Assembly: GCA_900555635.1 (NCBI GenBank)
Contig: USLU01000010.1
Location: 1 to 64,000, forward strand
DNA from: an uncultured Bacteroides sp.
Lineage (GTDB): Bacteria; Bacteroidota; Bacteroidia; Bacteroidales; Bacteroidaceae
DNA length: 64,000 nucleotides
Direction: 5' to 3'
Both the position numbers and the translations under genes were made by a program. The notes under the pieces are model-generated. The model searched no databases, was not told the DNA's origin, and saw only the letters and a list, made by a program, of their open reading frames with translations. This document shows positions 35,755 to 46,082 of the stretch, piece by piece (the stretch's first letter is position 1; each line of letters begins with the position of its first letter).

Positions 35755-35860
35755 AAACACATCATCTGTTCGAAAAAAACGAATCATCTGTTTGAGTCAA
35801 ACACATCATCTGTTTAGGGTAAACGCATTATGCGTTCAGGGCAAACAGATCATCTGTTTT
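35755..35860. repeat. 22-nt-pitch repeat array C, near-palindromic units
   Basis: ATCATCTGTT or its variant ATTATGCGTT starts at 35761, 35783, 35805, 35827 and 35849, exactly 22 nt apart. Several units are odd palindromes: AAACAGAT-C-ATCTGTTT around 35851 and AACGCAT-T-ATGCGTT around 35829. It starts about 4-6 nt after the glmS stop (in the direction of transcription) and fills most of the gap to purF. Confidence 0.82.
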
Positions 35861-35864
35861 CAAA

Positions 35865-37709
35865 TCATTCCACAGTTACCGATTTCGCAAGGTTTCTTGG
35901 CTGATCTACATCCATACCTTTACATACTGCAATATGATAGGCAAGTAATTGCAAAGGTACTGTAGTAATTAACGGATCAAGGCATTCTATTGTTTCGGGC
36001 AACTCAATACAAGTATCGGCTATTTTACTGATAATCGTATCGCCCTTCGTAACAATAGCGATAACTTTACCCTTGCGCGCCTTGATTTCCTGAATATTAC
36101 TCAGCACCTTTTCATAAAGTCCGTTCTGCGTAGCAATGACTACTACCGGCATTTCAGCATCCACCAATGCGATGGGGCCGTGCTTCATTTCGGCAGCAGG
36201 ATAGCCTTCGGCGTGGATGTAGGAGATTTCTTTCAGTTTCAACGCGCCTTCCAAAGCTACGGGATAAGAATATCCGCGTCCCAGGTAGATGAAGTTATGA
36301 GCGTATGTGAATATCTTTGAAAGTTCCGCAATGCGGTCGTTCAACGTCAACACTTCTTTCATTTTGTCGGGAATACGTCCCAACTCCTTGACAACTGCCA
36401 GATACAACTCTTCATCAATTGTATTCTTTTCCTTGGCAAGGGTGAGCGCCAACATGGTAAGTACCGTAACCTGACCCGTGAAAGCTTTGGTAGATGCTAC
36501 GCCGATTTCGGGCCCTACATGAATATAAGAGCCTGTATGCGTAGCACGCGCTATGCTCGAACCGATAGCGTTGCATATACCATAAATAAATGCCCCCTTA
36601 CTCTTGGCAAGCTCCACGGCAGCAAGCGTATCGGCAGTCTCACCGCTTTGTGAGATGGCAATCACTACGTCGTTACTGTCAATCACCGGATCACGATAAC
36701 GGAACTCCGATGCATATTCCACTTCTACCGGAATGCGGCAGAAGCTTTCAATCAGATGCTTGCCGATAAGCGCCGCATGCCAGGACGTGCCGCAGGCTAC
36801 AATCACAAAGCGTTTGGCAGCCAGCAGGCACTCTTTATAATCAATCACTGCGGAAAGCACCACATTGGTACTCTCTACATTGATACGTCCGCGCATACAA
36901 TCATGAATACAGTCCGGTTGCTCGAAGATTTCCTTCAGCATGAAGTGCGGATAACCGCCTTTCTCCAGCTGACCGAGGTTGAGCGCCACTGTCTTCACTT
37001 CGTGAGGGCACTCCACATTCTTCAAGTTCACTACTTTCAGCGGTTCGCCCCGTTTTATCACAGCTATTTCTTCATCTTCCAGATACACCACTTTGTCGGT
37101 GTACTCCACAATCGGCGTAGCATCCGAAGCTAAGAAGAATTCATCTTCACCGATACCCACTACCAACGGACTACTCTTGCGCGCTGCTATAATCTCGTCA
37201 GGGTTATCCCGGTCGAGCACTGCAATTGCATACGCACCGATCACTTCCTGCAAAGCCAGTTGCACCGCTGCCAACAAATCGATGTGATTGGTCACCTGAA
37301 TATATTCTATCAGTTGTACCAGTACCTCGGTATCGGTACTACTTTTAAATGTATAGCCTTTAGCTTGAAGTTTTTCTTTAAGAACGGCGTAGTTTTCGAT
37401 GATGCCGTTGTGGATGAGAGCGAGACGTTCGGAAGAGGAGTAATGAGGATGGGCATTTGCTGAACAAGGTTCTCCGTGAGTGGCCCAGCGGGTATGTGCA
37501 ATACCTATGTTACCGGAAATATCTTTTTGAGTAACGAAAGTTTCCAGTTCCGAGACCTTGCCTTTCGCTTTATACACGTTCAACTGCCTGTTACCACTGA
37601 TTAATGCTACCCCTGCACTATCATATCCACGGTACTCTAACCGCTTCAAACCTTTGATAAGGATGGGGTAGGCTTTTCTTTGACCAATATAGCCTACAAT
37701 TCCACACAT
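35865..37709 (-). CDS. glmS: Glutamine-fructose-6-phosphate aminotransferase (isomerising)
   Basis: A 614-aa enzyme making glucosamine-6-phosphate for cell-wall and lipid synthesis. The start is the ATG at 37709, because the N-terminal Cys2 (MCGIVGYIG) must be exposed as the nucleophile; the longer frame adds 11 residues. The amidotransferase domain is followed by two SIS domains (CGTSWHAALIGKHLIE, ISQSGETADTLAAV, GRGYSYPVALEGALKLKE), and the C-terminus PRNLAKSVTVE is conserved. First gene of the minus-strand glutamine-using group. Confidence 0.96.
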   Translation of the reverse strand: MCGIVGYIGQRKAYPILIKGLKRLEYRGYDSAGVALISGNRQLNVYKAKGKVSELETFVTQKDISGNIGIAHTRWATHGEPCSANAHPHYSSSERLALIHNGIIENYAVLKEKLQAKGYTFKSSTDTEVLVQLIEYIQVTNHIDLLAAVQLALQEVIGAYAIAVLDRDNPDEIIAARKSSPLVVGIGEDEFFLASDATPIVEYTDKVVYLEDEEIAVIKRGEPLKVVNLKNVECPHEVKTVALNLGQLEKGGYPHFMLKEIFEQPDCIHDCMRGRINVESTNVVLSAVIDYKECLLAAKRFVIVACGTSWHAALIGKHLIESFCRIPVEVEYASEFRYRDPVIDSNDVVIAISQSGETADTLAAVELAKSKGAFIYGICNAIGSSIARATHTGSYIHVGPEIGVASTKAFTGQVTVLTMLALTLAKEKNTIDEELYLAVVKELGRIPDKMKEVLTLNDRIAELSKIFTYAHNFIYLGRGYSYPVALEGALKLKEISYIHAEGYPAAEMKHGPIALVDAEMPVVVIATQNGLYEKVLSNIQEIKARKGKVIAIVTKGDTIISKIADTCIELPETIECLDPLITTVPLQLLAYHIAVCKGMDVDQPRNLAKSVTVE

Positions 37710-37739
37710 AATAATATCAATATTTGATGTTTTGCGCTG

Positions 37740-37747
37740 CAAAGATA
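37740..37747 (-). promoter_or_regulatory. Candidate -7 element for glmS
   Basis: TATCTTTG on the minus strand, 30 nt before the glmS ATG; no consensus -33 element seen. Confidence 0.5.
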
Positions 37748-37872
37748 CAAATTCCTTTGAACATAAAGTTAATCTTTCACTATTTTATTTATCAAAAGAA
37801 TAGAAAAAAGATGTTTTTATATCAAAAAGCCATAGAAAACATTATTTTCAAAGCAAAAAGCACAATTAATAA

Positions 37873-37929
37873 ATTAAAAGAAAATACCTTGTTTTTAGTT
37901 TGAGATTAAAAGAAAACACAGGGTATTTT
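37873..37929. promoter_or_regulatory. Mixed direct and inverted repeat between glmS and gltB
   Basis: AAAATACCTTG (from 37881) and CACAGGGTATTTT (ending 37929) are imperfect inverted partners, and ATTAAAAGAAAA occurs as a direct repeat before each core. The element lies upstream of both divergent promoters, in a 354-bp gap (37710-38063) that otherwise shows only the two promoters. It is a candidate regulator site. Confidence 0.4.
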
Positions 37930-38016
37930 ATTCCAAATTATAATCATCACAGAAACGGAAGAAAATTTGATTATTAGAAGTAGGCATCACTACATATCAC
38001 TTTGAAATTAAAACAA

Positions 38017-38024
38017 TATATTTG
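38017..38024 (+). promoter_or_regulatory. Candidate -7 element for gltB
   Basis: TATATTTG. A TTG start that a gene finder may choose (38022) lies inside this element, which argues for a start further downstream. Confidence 0.5.
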
Positions 38025-38063
38025 CAAACATTTCAAAAGGAAAAACAGATATTAAACAGAATA

Positions 38064-41000
38064 ATGAAAGAAACAACAAATAAAACAAATCATTTTAACA
38101 ATAAAACAAATATTATGCTACCGCAAAGACAACCACAACAGTTCGGTTTGTATGATGTTTCTAACGAGCACGACGCATGCGGTGTCGGTATGCTGGTCAA
38201 CATTCACGGAGGCAAATCACACGAACTGGTAGAATCGGCATTGAAAGTATTGGAGAACATGCGCCATCGTGGCGCAGAAGGCGCCGATAACAAAACCGGA
38301 GACGGTGCCGGCATTATGCTGCAAATACCGCATGAGTTCATCTTGCTGCAAGGGATTCCTGTACCCGAGAAGGGTAAATATGGCACCGGACTGCTTTTTC
38401 TTCCTAAAGCGGACAAAGACCAGGCGGACATACTGAGCATTCTTATCGAAGAGATAGAAAAAGAAGGTCTGACTGTGATGCATCTGCGCAATGTACCGAC
38501 CTGCCCCGAAATCTTAGGCGAAACTGCTCTTTCCACCGAACCGGACATCAAACAAATCTTTATCACCGGTTTCACTGAAAGCCGTACTGCTGACCGAAAA
38601 CTCTATATCATACGGAAAAGAATAGAAAACAAAATATACCGGTCGGATATTCCCTCGCGTCGGGACTTCTACATCGTCTCGCTCTCTACCCAAAACATTG
38701 TCTATAAAGGGATGCTCTCTTCATTGCAATTGCGCAATTACTTCCCCGACCTGACAAACAGCTACTTCACCAGCGGGCTGGCATTAGTGCACTCCCGCTT
38801 CAGCACCAACACTTTCCCCACCTGGGCACTGGCACAGCCCTTCCGCCTACTGGCGCACAACGGTGAAATAAACACCATCCGTGGCAACCGTGGCTGGATG
38901 GAAGCCCGCGAAAGCGTACTTTCCTCTCCCACCCTGGGAGATATCAAGGAGATACGTCCCATTATTCAACCGGGTATGAGCGACAGCGCTTCGTTAGATA
39001 ATGTACTGGAATTTCTCGTCATGTCCGGCCTGAGCCTACCCCACGCCATGGCTATGCTCGTACCGGAATCTTTCAACGAAAAGAATCCCATCAGCGAAAA
39101 CCTCAAAGCCTTCTACGAATACCATTCCATACTGATGGAACCGTGGGACGGTCCGGCTGCCCTGCTCTTCAGCGACGGACGTTTTGCCGGAGGCATGCTC
39201 GACCGCAACGGCTTGCGCCCAGCCCGTTATCTCATCACGCACAATGACATGATGGTGGTAGCCAGCGAGGTGGGCGTGATGGACTTCGAACCGGGAGACA
39301 TCAAGGAGAAAGGTCGCCTGCAACCCGGAAAGATCCTGTTAGTCGATACCGAGAAAGGTGAAATCTACTACGACAACGAACTGAAGCACCAACTTGCCGA
39401 AGCCAAGCCCTACCGCACCTGGCTTGCCAACAACCGCATCGAACTGGACGAACTGAAAAGCGGACGGAAGGTTACGCACACCGTGCCCGATTATTACCGC
39501 ATGCTGCACACTTTCGGTTATTCCAAGGAAGATGTAGAGCGAATCATTATTCCCATGTGCACCACCGGTGCCGAGCCTATCAATTCTATGGGCAACGACA
39601 CACCACTGGCTGTTCTTTCCGACAAACCACAACTTCTATATAATTACTTCCGTCAGCAGTTTGCCCAAGTCACCAACCCGCCCATCGACCCGATACGTGA
39701 GGAACTGGTGATGTCGCTGACGGAATACATCGGTGCGGTAGGCATGAATATCCTTACCCCCAGCGAAAGCCATTGCAAGATGGTACGCCTCAATCATCCT
39801 ATTCTAAGCAATACGCAATTGGACATCCTCTGCAACATCCGCTACAAAGGTTTCAAGATGGTGAAGTTGCCCATGCTTTTCGAAGCAGAGAAAGGACGTT
39901 CCGGATTACAGGAGTCCTTGGCCCAACTCTGCAAACAAGCCGAAGAATCGGTTGCGGAAGGCGTAAACTACATTGTGCTTTCCGACCGCGAAGTAGACGC
40001 AACCCATGCAGCCATCCCCTCATTGCTGGCCGTAAGTGCGGTACATCATCATCTTATCTCGGTAGGAAAACGAGTGCAAACGGCATTGATTGTAGAAAGC
40101 GGTGAAATACGTGAAGTAATGCATGCCGCCCTGTTGCTGGGCTTCGGCGCCAGTGCACTGAACCCTTACATGGCATTTGCCGTCATCGACAAGCTCGTAG
40201 CCGGTAACGAAATTCAGTTGGACTACGCCACTGCCGAGAAGAAGTACATCAAATCCATCTGCAAGGGGCTGTTCAAGATTATGAGTAAAATGGGTATCTC
40301 CACCATCCGTTCCTACCGGGGTGCCAAAATATTCGAGGCGGTAGGTCTGAGCCAGGAACTGAGCAATGCTTACTTCGGCGGACTAAGTTCAAGCATCGGC
40401 GGCATCCGTCTGGATGAGGTAGCACGGGATGCCATCGCCTTTCACAACAACGGTTTTAATAACCCATCCCAAGATGATTTGCTACCCAACAACGGACTTT
40501 ATGCCTACCGCAAAGATGGCGAGCAGCATGCCTGGAATCCCGAAACCATCAGTACCCTGCAACTGGCCACACGTCTGGGTAGTTACAAAAAGTTCAAGGA
40601 ATACACCTCATTGATAGATGACAAAGCATCTCCCATCTTCTTGCGCGACTTCCTCGACTTCCGCCGTTCCCCTATCAGCATCGACAAGGTAGAACCCGTT
40701 GAAAACATCCTGCGACGTTTTGTGACTGGTGCCATGAGCTACGGCTCTATCAGCAAGGAGGCTCACGAAGCAATGGCCATCGCCATGAACAAGATTCACG
40801 GGCGCAGCAACACCGGCGAAGGCGGCGAGGACCGCTCACGCTTCACACCCCGTGAAGACGGAACATCCCTGCGTAGCGCCATCAAGCAAGTGGCTTCGGG
40901 ACGTTTCGGCGTAACCACCGAATATCTGGTCAATGCCGATGAGATACAAATCAAGGTTGCCCAAGGCGCAAAGCCCGGTGAAGGCGGTCAGCTACCCGGC

Positions 41001-42620
41001 TTCAAGGTAGACCAAGTCATTGCCAAGACCCGCCATTCCATTCCGGGCATTTCGCTGATTTCTCCGCCGCCTCATCACGACATCTACTCCATAGAAGACT
41101 TGGCACAACTCATCTTCGACTTGAAGAACGTGAACCCCCGCGCCAAAATCAGCGTAAAGTTGGTAGCTGAAAGTGGCGTAGGAACCATTGCAGCGGGCGT
41201 AGCTAAAGCCAAAGCCGACCTTATCGTCATCTCCGGAGCCGAAGGCGGTACGGGTGCCTCTCCCTCCAGTTCCATACGCTACGCAGGTATATCGCCCGAG
41301 CTTGGCCTGAGCGAAACCCAACAAACATTAGTATTGAACGGACTGCGCGGGCAAGTGATGCTGCAAGTAGACGGCCAGCTCAAGACCGGACGCGACATCG
41401 TACTCATGGCCATGCTGGGTGCCGAAGAATTTGGCTTTGCTACCAGCGCACTGATTGTTCTGGGATGTGTCATGATGCGTAAATGCCACCAAAACACCTG
41501 CCCTGTAGGTGTAGCCACCCAGAATGCAGAACTGCGCAAGCGTTTCCGCGGTCACAGCGAATATCTCGTAAACTTCTTCACCTTCCTTGCCCAAGAAGTA
41601 CGTGAGTATCTGGCAGAGATCGGTGCCGAGAAGCTGGATGATATCGTGGGCCGTACAGACCTCATTTTGCGCAAACCAGGAAACAGCCATCCCAAACATG
41701 CCTTGATTTCCTTCGACAAGATGCTGGCGCGTATCAATACCGAAGCCGCCATCCGCCATACCATTGACCAGCAGCATGGCATCGATCAGGTAAAAGACAT
41801 TGCCATACTCAATGCCGCCGCCGAAGCTATCACCAACCAAAAAGAAATCTCTCTGGAATACACCATCGCCAATACCGACCGTGCCTGTGGTGCCATGCTT
41901 TCGGGAATCATCGCCTCTAAATATGGCGAGAAAGGATTGCCGGAACACACGCTCAACCTGAAGTTCAAAGGTTCGGCCGGACAAAGTTTTGGCGCATTCC
42001 TCGTAGCAGGCATCAACTTCAAATTGGAAGGGGAAGCTAACGACTACCTGGGCAAGGGACTTTCGGGTGGACGCATCGCCGTATCACCACCTGTACGCAG
42101 CAACTTCGAAGCCGAAAAGAACACCATTGCCGGCAACACACTGCTCTACGGTGCCACCAGCGGTGAAGTTTATATCAACGGGCGTGCAGGCGAGCGCTTT
42201 GCCGTCCGCAATTCCGGAGCCATTGCCGTGGTAGAAGGTGTAGGCGACCATTGTTGTGAATACATGACAGGCGGTCGCGTTGTAGTGCTCGGTTCTACGG
42301 GCCGCAACTTTGCCGCAGGCATGTCCGGAGGTGTGGCATACGTTTGGAACCGGGATGGCAACTTCGACTACTTCTGCAACATGGAGATGGTGGAATTGAG
42401 CCTCATCGAAGAAGCGAGCTACCGCAAAGAACTGCATGAGCTAATCCGCCAGCACTACCTTTACACAGGCTCCCAACTTGCCCGTACCATGCTCGACAAC
42501 TGGAATCATTATGTAGACGAGTTCATCCAAATTGTTCCCATCGAATACAAAAAGGTACTGCAAGAAGAACAAATGTTGAAACTGCAACAGAAGATTGCAG
42601 AGATGCAACGCGATTATTAA
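38064..42620 (+). CDS. gltB: Glutamate synthase large subunit
   Basis: A 1518-aa protein that transfers the glutamine amide to 2-oxoglutarate. It has a class II amidotransferase domain with Cys39 after a propeptide (NEHDACGVGMLV), a central domain, an FMN-binding barrel (ISGAEGGTGASPSSSIRYAG), a 3Fe-4S cluster motif CVMMRKCHQNTCPVG (near 1134-1148), and a C-terminal GXGXG beta-helix. The ATG at 38064 gives a 38-residue propeptide, close to the 36-42 seen in characterised enzymes. ATG 38115 is an alternative, and the frame's TTG at 38022 is rejected. gltD follows after 67 nt. Confidence 0.95.
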   Translation: MKETTNKTNHFNNKTNIMLPQRQPQQFGLYDVSNEHDACGVGMLVNIHGGKSHELVESALKVLENMRHRGAEGADNKTGDGAGIMLQIPHEFILLQGIPVPEKGKYGTGLLFLPKADKDQADILSILIEEIEKEGLTVMHLRNVPTCPEILGETALSTEPDIKQIFITGFTESRTADRKLYIIRKRIENKIYRSDIPSRRDFYIVSLSTQNIVYKGMLSSLQLRNYFPDLTNSYFTSGLALVHSRFSTNTFPTWALAQPFRLLAHNGEINTIRGNRGWMEARESVLSSPTLGDIKEIRPIIQPGMSDSASLDNVLEFLVMSGLSLPHAMAMLVPESFNEKNPISENLKAFYEYHSILMEPWDGPAALLFSDGRFAGGMLDRNGLRPARYLITHNDMMVVASEVGVMDFEPGDIKEKGRLQPGKILLVDTEKGEIYYDNELKHQLAEAKPYRTWLANNRIELDELKSGRKVTHTVPDYYRMLHTFGYSKEDVERIIIPMCTTGAEPINSMGNDTPLAVLSDKPQLLYNYFRQQFAQVTNPPIDPIREELVMSLTEYIGAVGMNILTPSESHCKMVRLNHPILSNTQLDILCNIRYKGFKMVKLPMLFEAEKGRSGLQESLAQLCKQAEESVAEGVNYIVLSDREVDATHAAIPSLLAVSAVHHHLISVGKRVQTALIVESGEIREVMHAALLLGFGASALNPYMAFAVIDKLVAGNEIQLDYATAEKKYIKSICKGLFKIMSKMGISTIRSYRGAKIFEAVGLSQELSNAYFGGLSSSIGGIRLDEVARDAIAFHNNGFNNPSQDDLLPNNGLYAYRKDGEQHAWNPETISTLQLATRLGSYKKFKEYTSLIDDKASPIFLRDFLDFRRSPISIDKVEPVENILRRFVTGAMSYGSISKEAHEAMAIAMNKIHGRSNTGEGGEDRSRFTPREDGTSLRSAIKQVASGRFGVTTEYLVNADEIQIKVAQGAKPGEGGQLPGFKVDQVIAKTRHSIPGISLISPPPHHDIYSIEDLAQLIFDLKNVNPRAKISVKLVAESGVGTIAAGVAKAKADLIVISGAEGGTGASPSSSIRYAGISPELGLSETQQTLVLNGLRGQVMLQVDGQLKTGRDIVLMAMLGAEEFGFATSALIVLGCVMMRKCHQNTCPVGVATQNAELRKRFRGHSEYLVNFFTFLAQEVREYLAEIGAEKLDDIVGRTDLILRKPGNSHPKHALISFDKMLARINTEAAIRHTIDQQHGIDQVKDIAILNAAAEAITNQKEISLEYTIANTDRACGAMLSGIIASKYGEKGLPEHTLNLKFKGSAGQSFGAFLVAGINFKLEGEANDYLGKGLSGGRIAVSPPVRSNFEAEKNTIAGNTLLYGATSGEVYINGRAGERFAVRNSGAIAVVEGVGDHCCEYMTGGRVVVLGSTGRNFAAGMSGGVAYVWNRDGNFDYFCNMEMVELSLIEEASYRKELHELIRQHYLYTGSQLARTMLDNWNHYVDEFIQIVPIEYKKVLQEEQMLKLQQKIAEMQRDY

Positions 42621-42687
42621 AAATAGTGGTTAGTGATTTGTAATCATATACAAGTTACCAGTAACAAATAACTTATAACTAGCTATC

Positions 42688-44034
42688 ATGGGCGATCCTA
42701 AAGCATTCCTAAATATTCCCCGCCAAGAAGCGGGATACCGTCCGATACACGAACGTATCACAGATTTCAGTCAGGTAGAACAAACGCTAAATAGCCATGA
42801 GCGCAAACTCCAGGCATCACGTTGCATGGATTGCGGAGTACCTTTTTGCCACTGGGCATGTCCGTTGGGCAATAAAGACCCTGAATTTCAGGATGCTCTT
42901 TATAAAGGTCATTGGCGCGAAGCCTACCGTATATTGACAAGTACCAATGATTTTCCCGAATTTACAGGACGCATCTGCCCTGCCCTTTGCGAGAAGTCTT
43001 GTGCATTGAAGCTTTCATGCGACGAGCCGGTTACCATCCGCGAGAATGAGGCAGCCATTGCCGAAGCCGCTTTCCACGAAGGGTATATCGTTCCAGTACA
43101 ACCCCGGCGCAACGGAAAGAAAGTGGCCGTCATTGGTGCCGGACCCGCCGGACTGAGCGTTGCCGTACGCCTCAATGCCAAAGGCTATAAAGTGACTATC
43201 TTTGACGGCAAGCCCATGCCGGGCGGCTTGCTACGTTACGGCATCCCCAACTTCAAACTGGATAAAGCCGTCATCGACCGCCGCATGAAAGTGCTCCAAG
43301 CCGAAGGTATCCAATTTGAGATGGGCGCCTATGTTGACGTGCGGAAACTACCCGACGGATTTGATGCGTATGCCATCTGTACGGGCACACCCACCGCACG
43401 CGACCTGCACATCCCCGGTCGTGAACTGAAAGGAATCTACCTTGCCCTCGACATGCTGGCACAGCAAAACCAAATATTGGACGGAGAAACCTTTCCACGC
43501 GACCAACTTGTCAATGCCAAAGGCAAACGAGTACTCGTCATCGGAGGTGGCGATACCGGTTCCGACTGTATCGGTACCAGCATCCGTCAGGGAGCTATCA
43601 GCGTAACACAGATTGAGATTATGCCGCAACCGCCCGTAGGGCACAACAATGCCACTCCCTGGCCGCTGTGGCCCGTAGTATTAAAGACGACTTCAAGCCA
43701 CGAAGAGGGTTGTATCCGCCGTTGGTCGCTGGCATCCAACCAGTTCATCGGCAAGAATGGAAAAGTCACCGGTGTAGAGGTGGAAGAAGTGGAATGGCTC
43801 CCCGCAACAGACGGAAACCGCCCCACGATGAAACCCACCGGCAAGAAAGAAGTTATCAATACCGATATGGTGCTCCTCGCAATGGGCTATCTGAAACCGG
43901 AACATCCCGAATTTGCCGAAAATGTATTCGTTGCCGGAGATGCAGCCACAGGTGCCAGCCTTGTAGTACGTGCCCTTGCCCACGGAAGAGAAGTTGCACA
44001 GCAAATAGATAAATTACTAACCCCTAAACACTAA
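42688..44034 (+). CDS. gltD: Glutamate synthase small subunit
   Basis: A 448-aa FAD/Fe-S oxidoreductase passing electrons from NAD(P)H to GltB. The N-terminal cluster ligands are in CMDCGVPFCHWACPLGN and later CPALCEKSC; the FAD site is AVIGAGPAGLSVAVRL; the nucleotide site is LVIGGGDTGSDCIG. It lies 5 nt before the asnB start, so gltB, gltD and asnB are probably one operon. Confidence 0.95.
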   Translation: MGDPKAFLNIPRQEAGYRPIHERITDFSQVEQTLNSHERKLQASRCMDCGVPFCHWACPLGNKDPEFQDALYKGHWREAYRILTSTNDFPEFTGRICPALCEKSCALKLSCDEPVTIRENEAAIAEAAFHEGYIVPVQPRRNGKKVAVIGAGPAGLSVAVRLNAKGYKVTIFDGKPMPGGLLRYGIPNFKLDKAVIDRRMKVLQAEGIQFEMGAYVDVRKLPDGFDAYAICTGTPTARDLHIPGRELKGIYLALDMLAQQNQILDGETFPRDQLVNAKGKRVLVIGGGDTGSDCIGTSIRQGAISVTQIEIMPQPPVGHNNATPWPLWPVVLKTTSSHEEGCIRRWSLASNQFIGKNGKVTGVEVEEVEWLPATDGNRPTMKPTGKKEVINTDMVLLAMGYLKPEHPEFAENVFVAGDAATGASLVVRALAHGREVAQQIDKLLTPKH

Positions 44035-44039
44035 ACATC

Positions 44040-45707
44040 ATGTGTGGAATAGCAGGAATCTTCAACATACAGAATCAAACCCCGGAACTAAGAAGCAAAG
44101 TGCTTAAAATGGCACAGAAAATCCGTCACCGCGGACCGGATTGGAGCGGTATTTATGTAGGCGGCACAGCCATCCTCGCCCACGAACGCCTCTCCATCGT
44201 TGATCCTGAGTCAGGCGGACAACCTTTATATACACCCGACCGCAAACAAGTACTTGCCGTAAATGGCGAAATATACAATCATCGGGACATCCGTAACCAT
44301 TATTCCGATTTCTATAACTTCCAGACCGGTTCGGATTGTGAAGTAATCCTTGCTCTTTATAAAAATAAAGGTATCAATTTCCTTGAAGAGCTTAACGGCA
44401 TCTTTGCATTTGCCCTGTATGACGAAGATACGGATGACTTCCTCATTGCCCGCGACCCTATCGGCGTTATACCTTTATATATAGGAAAAGACAAAGAGGG
44501 CCGCATCTACGTAGCCAGCGAATTAAAAGGTCTGGAGGGCTTCTGTGACGAGTATGAGCCCTTCCCTCCAGGGCATTTCCTTTGGGGGCGAGATGGAAAA
44601 ATCCGTCGTTGGTATAATCGTACCTGGACGTCATACGAAGACGTGAAAGGCAACCACCTTCCCGCAACTGCCCTACGGGATGCCCTTGAAGCTGCCGTAC
44701 AACGTCAACTGATGTCTGATGTACCCTACGGTGTTCTTCTCTCCGGCGGGCTGGATAGTTCCGTCATCTCAGCCATTGCCAAGAAATATGCTTCCAAGCG
44801 AATTGAAACCGGCAATACAGCCGATGCCTGGTGGCCGCAACTCCATTCCTTTGCTATCGGACTAAAAGGTGCGCCCGATTTATTTAAAGCCCGTGAGGTA
44901 GCCCAATACATCGGCACTATCCATCACGAAATAAATTACACCGTTCAAGAAGGACTGGACGCGATACGCGATGTAATCTACTTCATTGAAACCTACGATG
45001 TGACTACCGTTCGCGCTTCCACCCCGATGTATCTGCTGGCACGTGTCATAAAAAGCATGGGCATTAAGATGGTGCTTAGCGGCGAAGGTGCCGACGAAAT
45101 ATTCGGCGGCTAACCCCAGTTCCACAAGGCTCCCTCCCCGCAAGCTTTTCATGAAGAAACGGTACGCAAACTCTCCAAACTACATCTTTACGATTGCCTG
45201 CGTGCCAACAAAAGCCTCGCTGCCTGGGGAGTTGAAGGTCGTGTGCCTTTTCTCGACAAAGAGTTTCTAGAGGTAGCTATGCGCCTCGATCCATCGGTAA
45301 AGATGTGTCCCGGCAGTGTCATAGAAAAAAAGATAGTTCGCGAAGCTTTCGCTGATATGCTGCCCGAAAAGATTGTCTGGCGCCAGAAAGAACAATTCTC
45401 CGATGGTGTAGGCTACAATTGGATTGACACCCTGAAAAGTATCACCGCCGCTGCCGTCAGCGACGAGCAAATGACACATGCTGCCGAACGTTTTCCCATC
45501 AACACTCCGATGAGCAAGGAGGAATACTACTACCGCACCATCTTCGAGGAGCATTTTCCCAGTGAAAGTGCGGCAAAGAGTGTGCCCAGCGTACCTAGCG
45601 TAGCCTGCTCCACTGCCGAAGCTCTTGCATGGGATGCCTCGTTCCAAGGGAAGAATGATCCGAGCGGTCGGGCAGTAGCAGGAGTGCACGAGGAAGCATA
45701 TCATTGA
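44040..45707 (+). pseudogene. asnB: Asparagine synthase B, interrupted by an in-frame stop
   Basis: The frame would give 555 aa, the normal AsnB length, but a TAA at 45111-45113 (codon 358) cuts it after GEGADEIFGG. Cys2 (MCGIAGIF) and the ATP-pyrophosphatase loop LLSGGLDSSVI are in the first part. The second part reads in the same frame (FHKAP, LRANKSLAAWGVEGRVPFLD, WRQKEQFSDGVGYNWIDTL, and the usual ending DDPSGRAV-like). In relatives GG is followed by YLYFHKAP, whereas here the codons are TAA CCC CAG TTC, so several bases changed together. It may be a recent loss, a strain polymorphism or a base-calling artefact. Confidence 0.88.
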
Positions 45708-45778
45708 ATTTTAATATTCTTTTTTTCAATATTCGGATATAATCAATTACTTTTGTAGAGTACTAAATTTGAATAAAC

Positions 45779-46057
45779 ATGATTAGATTAAATGTTTTTA
45801 TCCAAGTAACCGAAGCCAACCGCGCTTCTTTACTTGAATTAGCCAAGGAACTGGTTGCATCATCTTTGAAGGATAAAGGTTGTATTGCATACGACATTTT
45901 CGAAAGTTCCACCCGCAAAGAAGTCTTGATGATTTGTGAAACATGGCTCAATGAGGAATCACTCTCCGCACATGAGCAAACATCGCATTTTATCTCTTTA
46001 GTCCCCCAAATACAAAAACTGGGTAGCATGAAGATCGAAAAGTTTGAATGGACTTAA
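45779..46057 (+). CDS. Antibiotic biosynthesis monooxygenase (ABM)-fold protein, YgiN-like
   Basis: A 92-aa ferredoxin-like-fold protein with the ABM pattern: LNVFIQVTEANRASLLELAK, GCIAYDIFESSTRKEVLMIC, ETWLNEESLSAHEQTSHF. Such proteins act as small dimeric quinol oxygenases or ligand binders. The substrate is unknown. It lies 25 nt before the GDPD lipoprotein gene. Confidence 0.8.
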   Translation: MIRLNVFIQVTEANRASLLELAKELVASSLKDKGCIAYDIFESSTRKEVLMICETWLNEESLSAHEQTSHFISLVPQIQKLGSMKIEKFEWT

Positions 46058-46082
46058 AAACTTGAATTATCAGTAGAAAACA

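Noticed and set aside
38022..38063. Upstream TTG start for gltB
   Set aside because: The codon lies in the -7 promoter element and would be at or before the transcription start.
45243..45707. Separate 154-aa gene
   Set aside because: It is the in-frame second part of asnB beyond the stop codon, with only a GTG as start; no independent function is likely.
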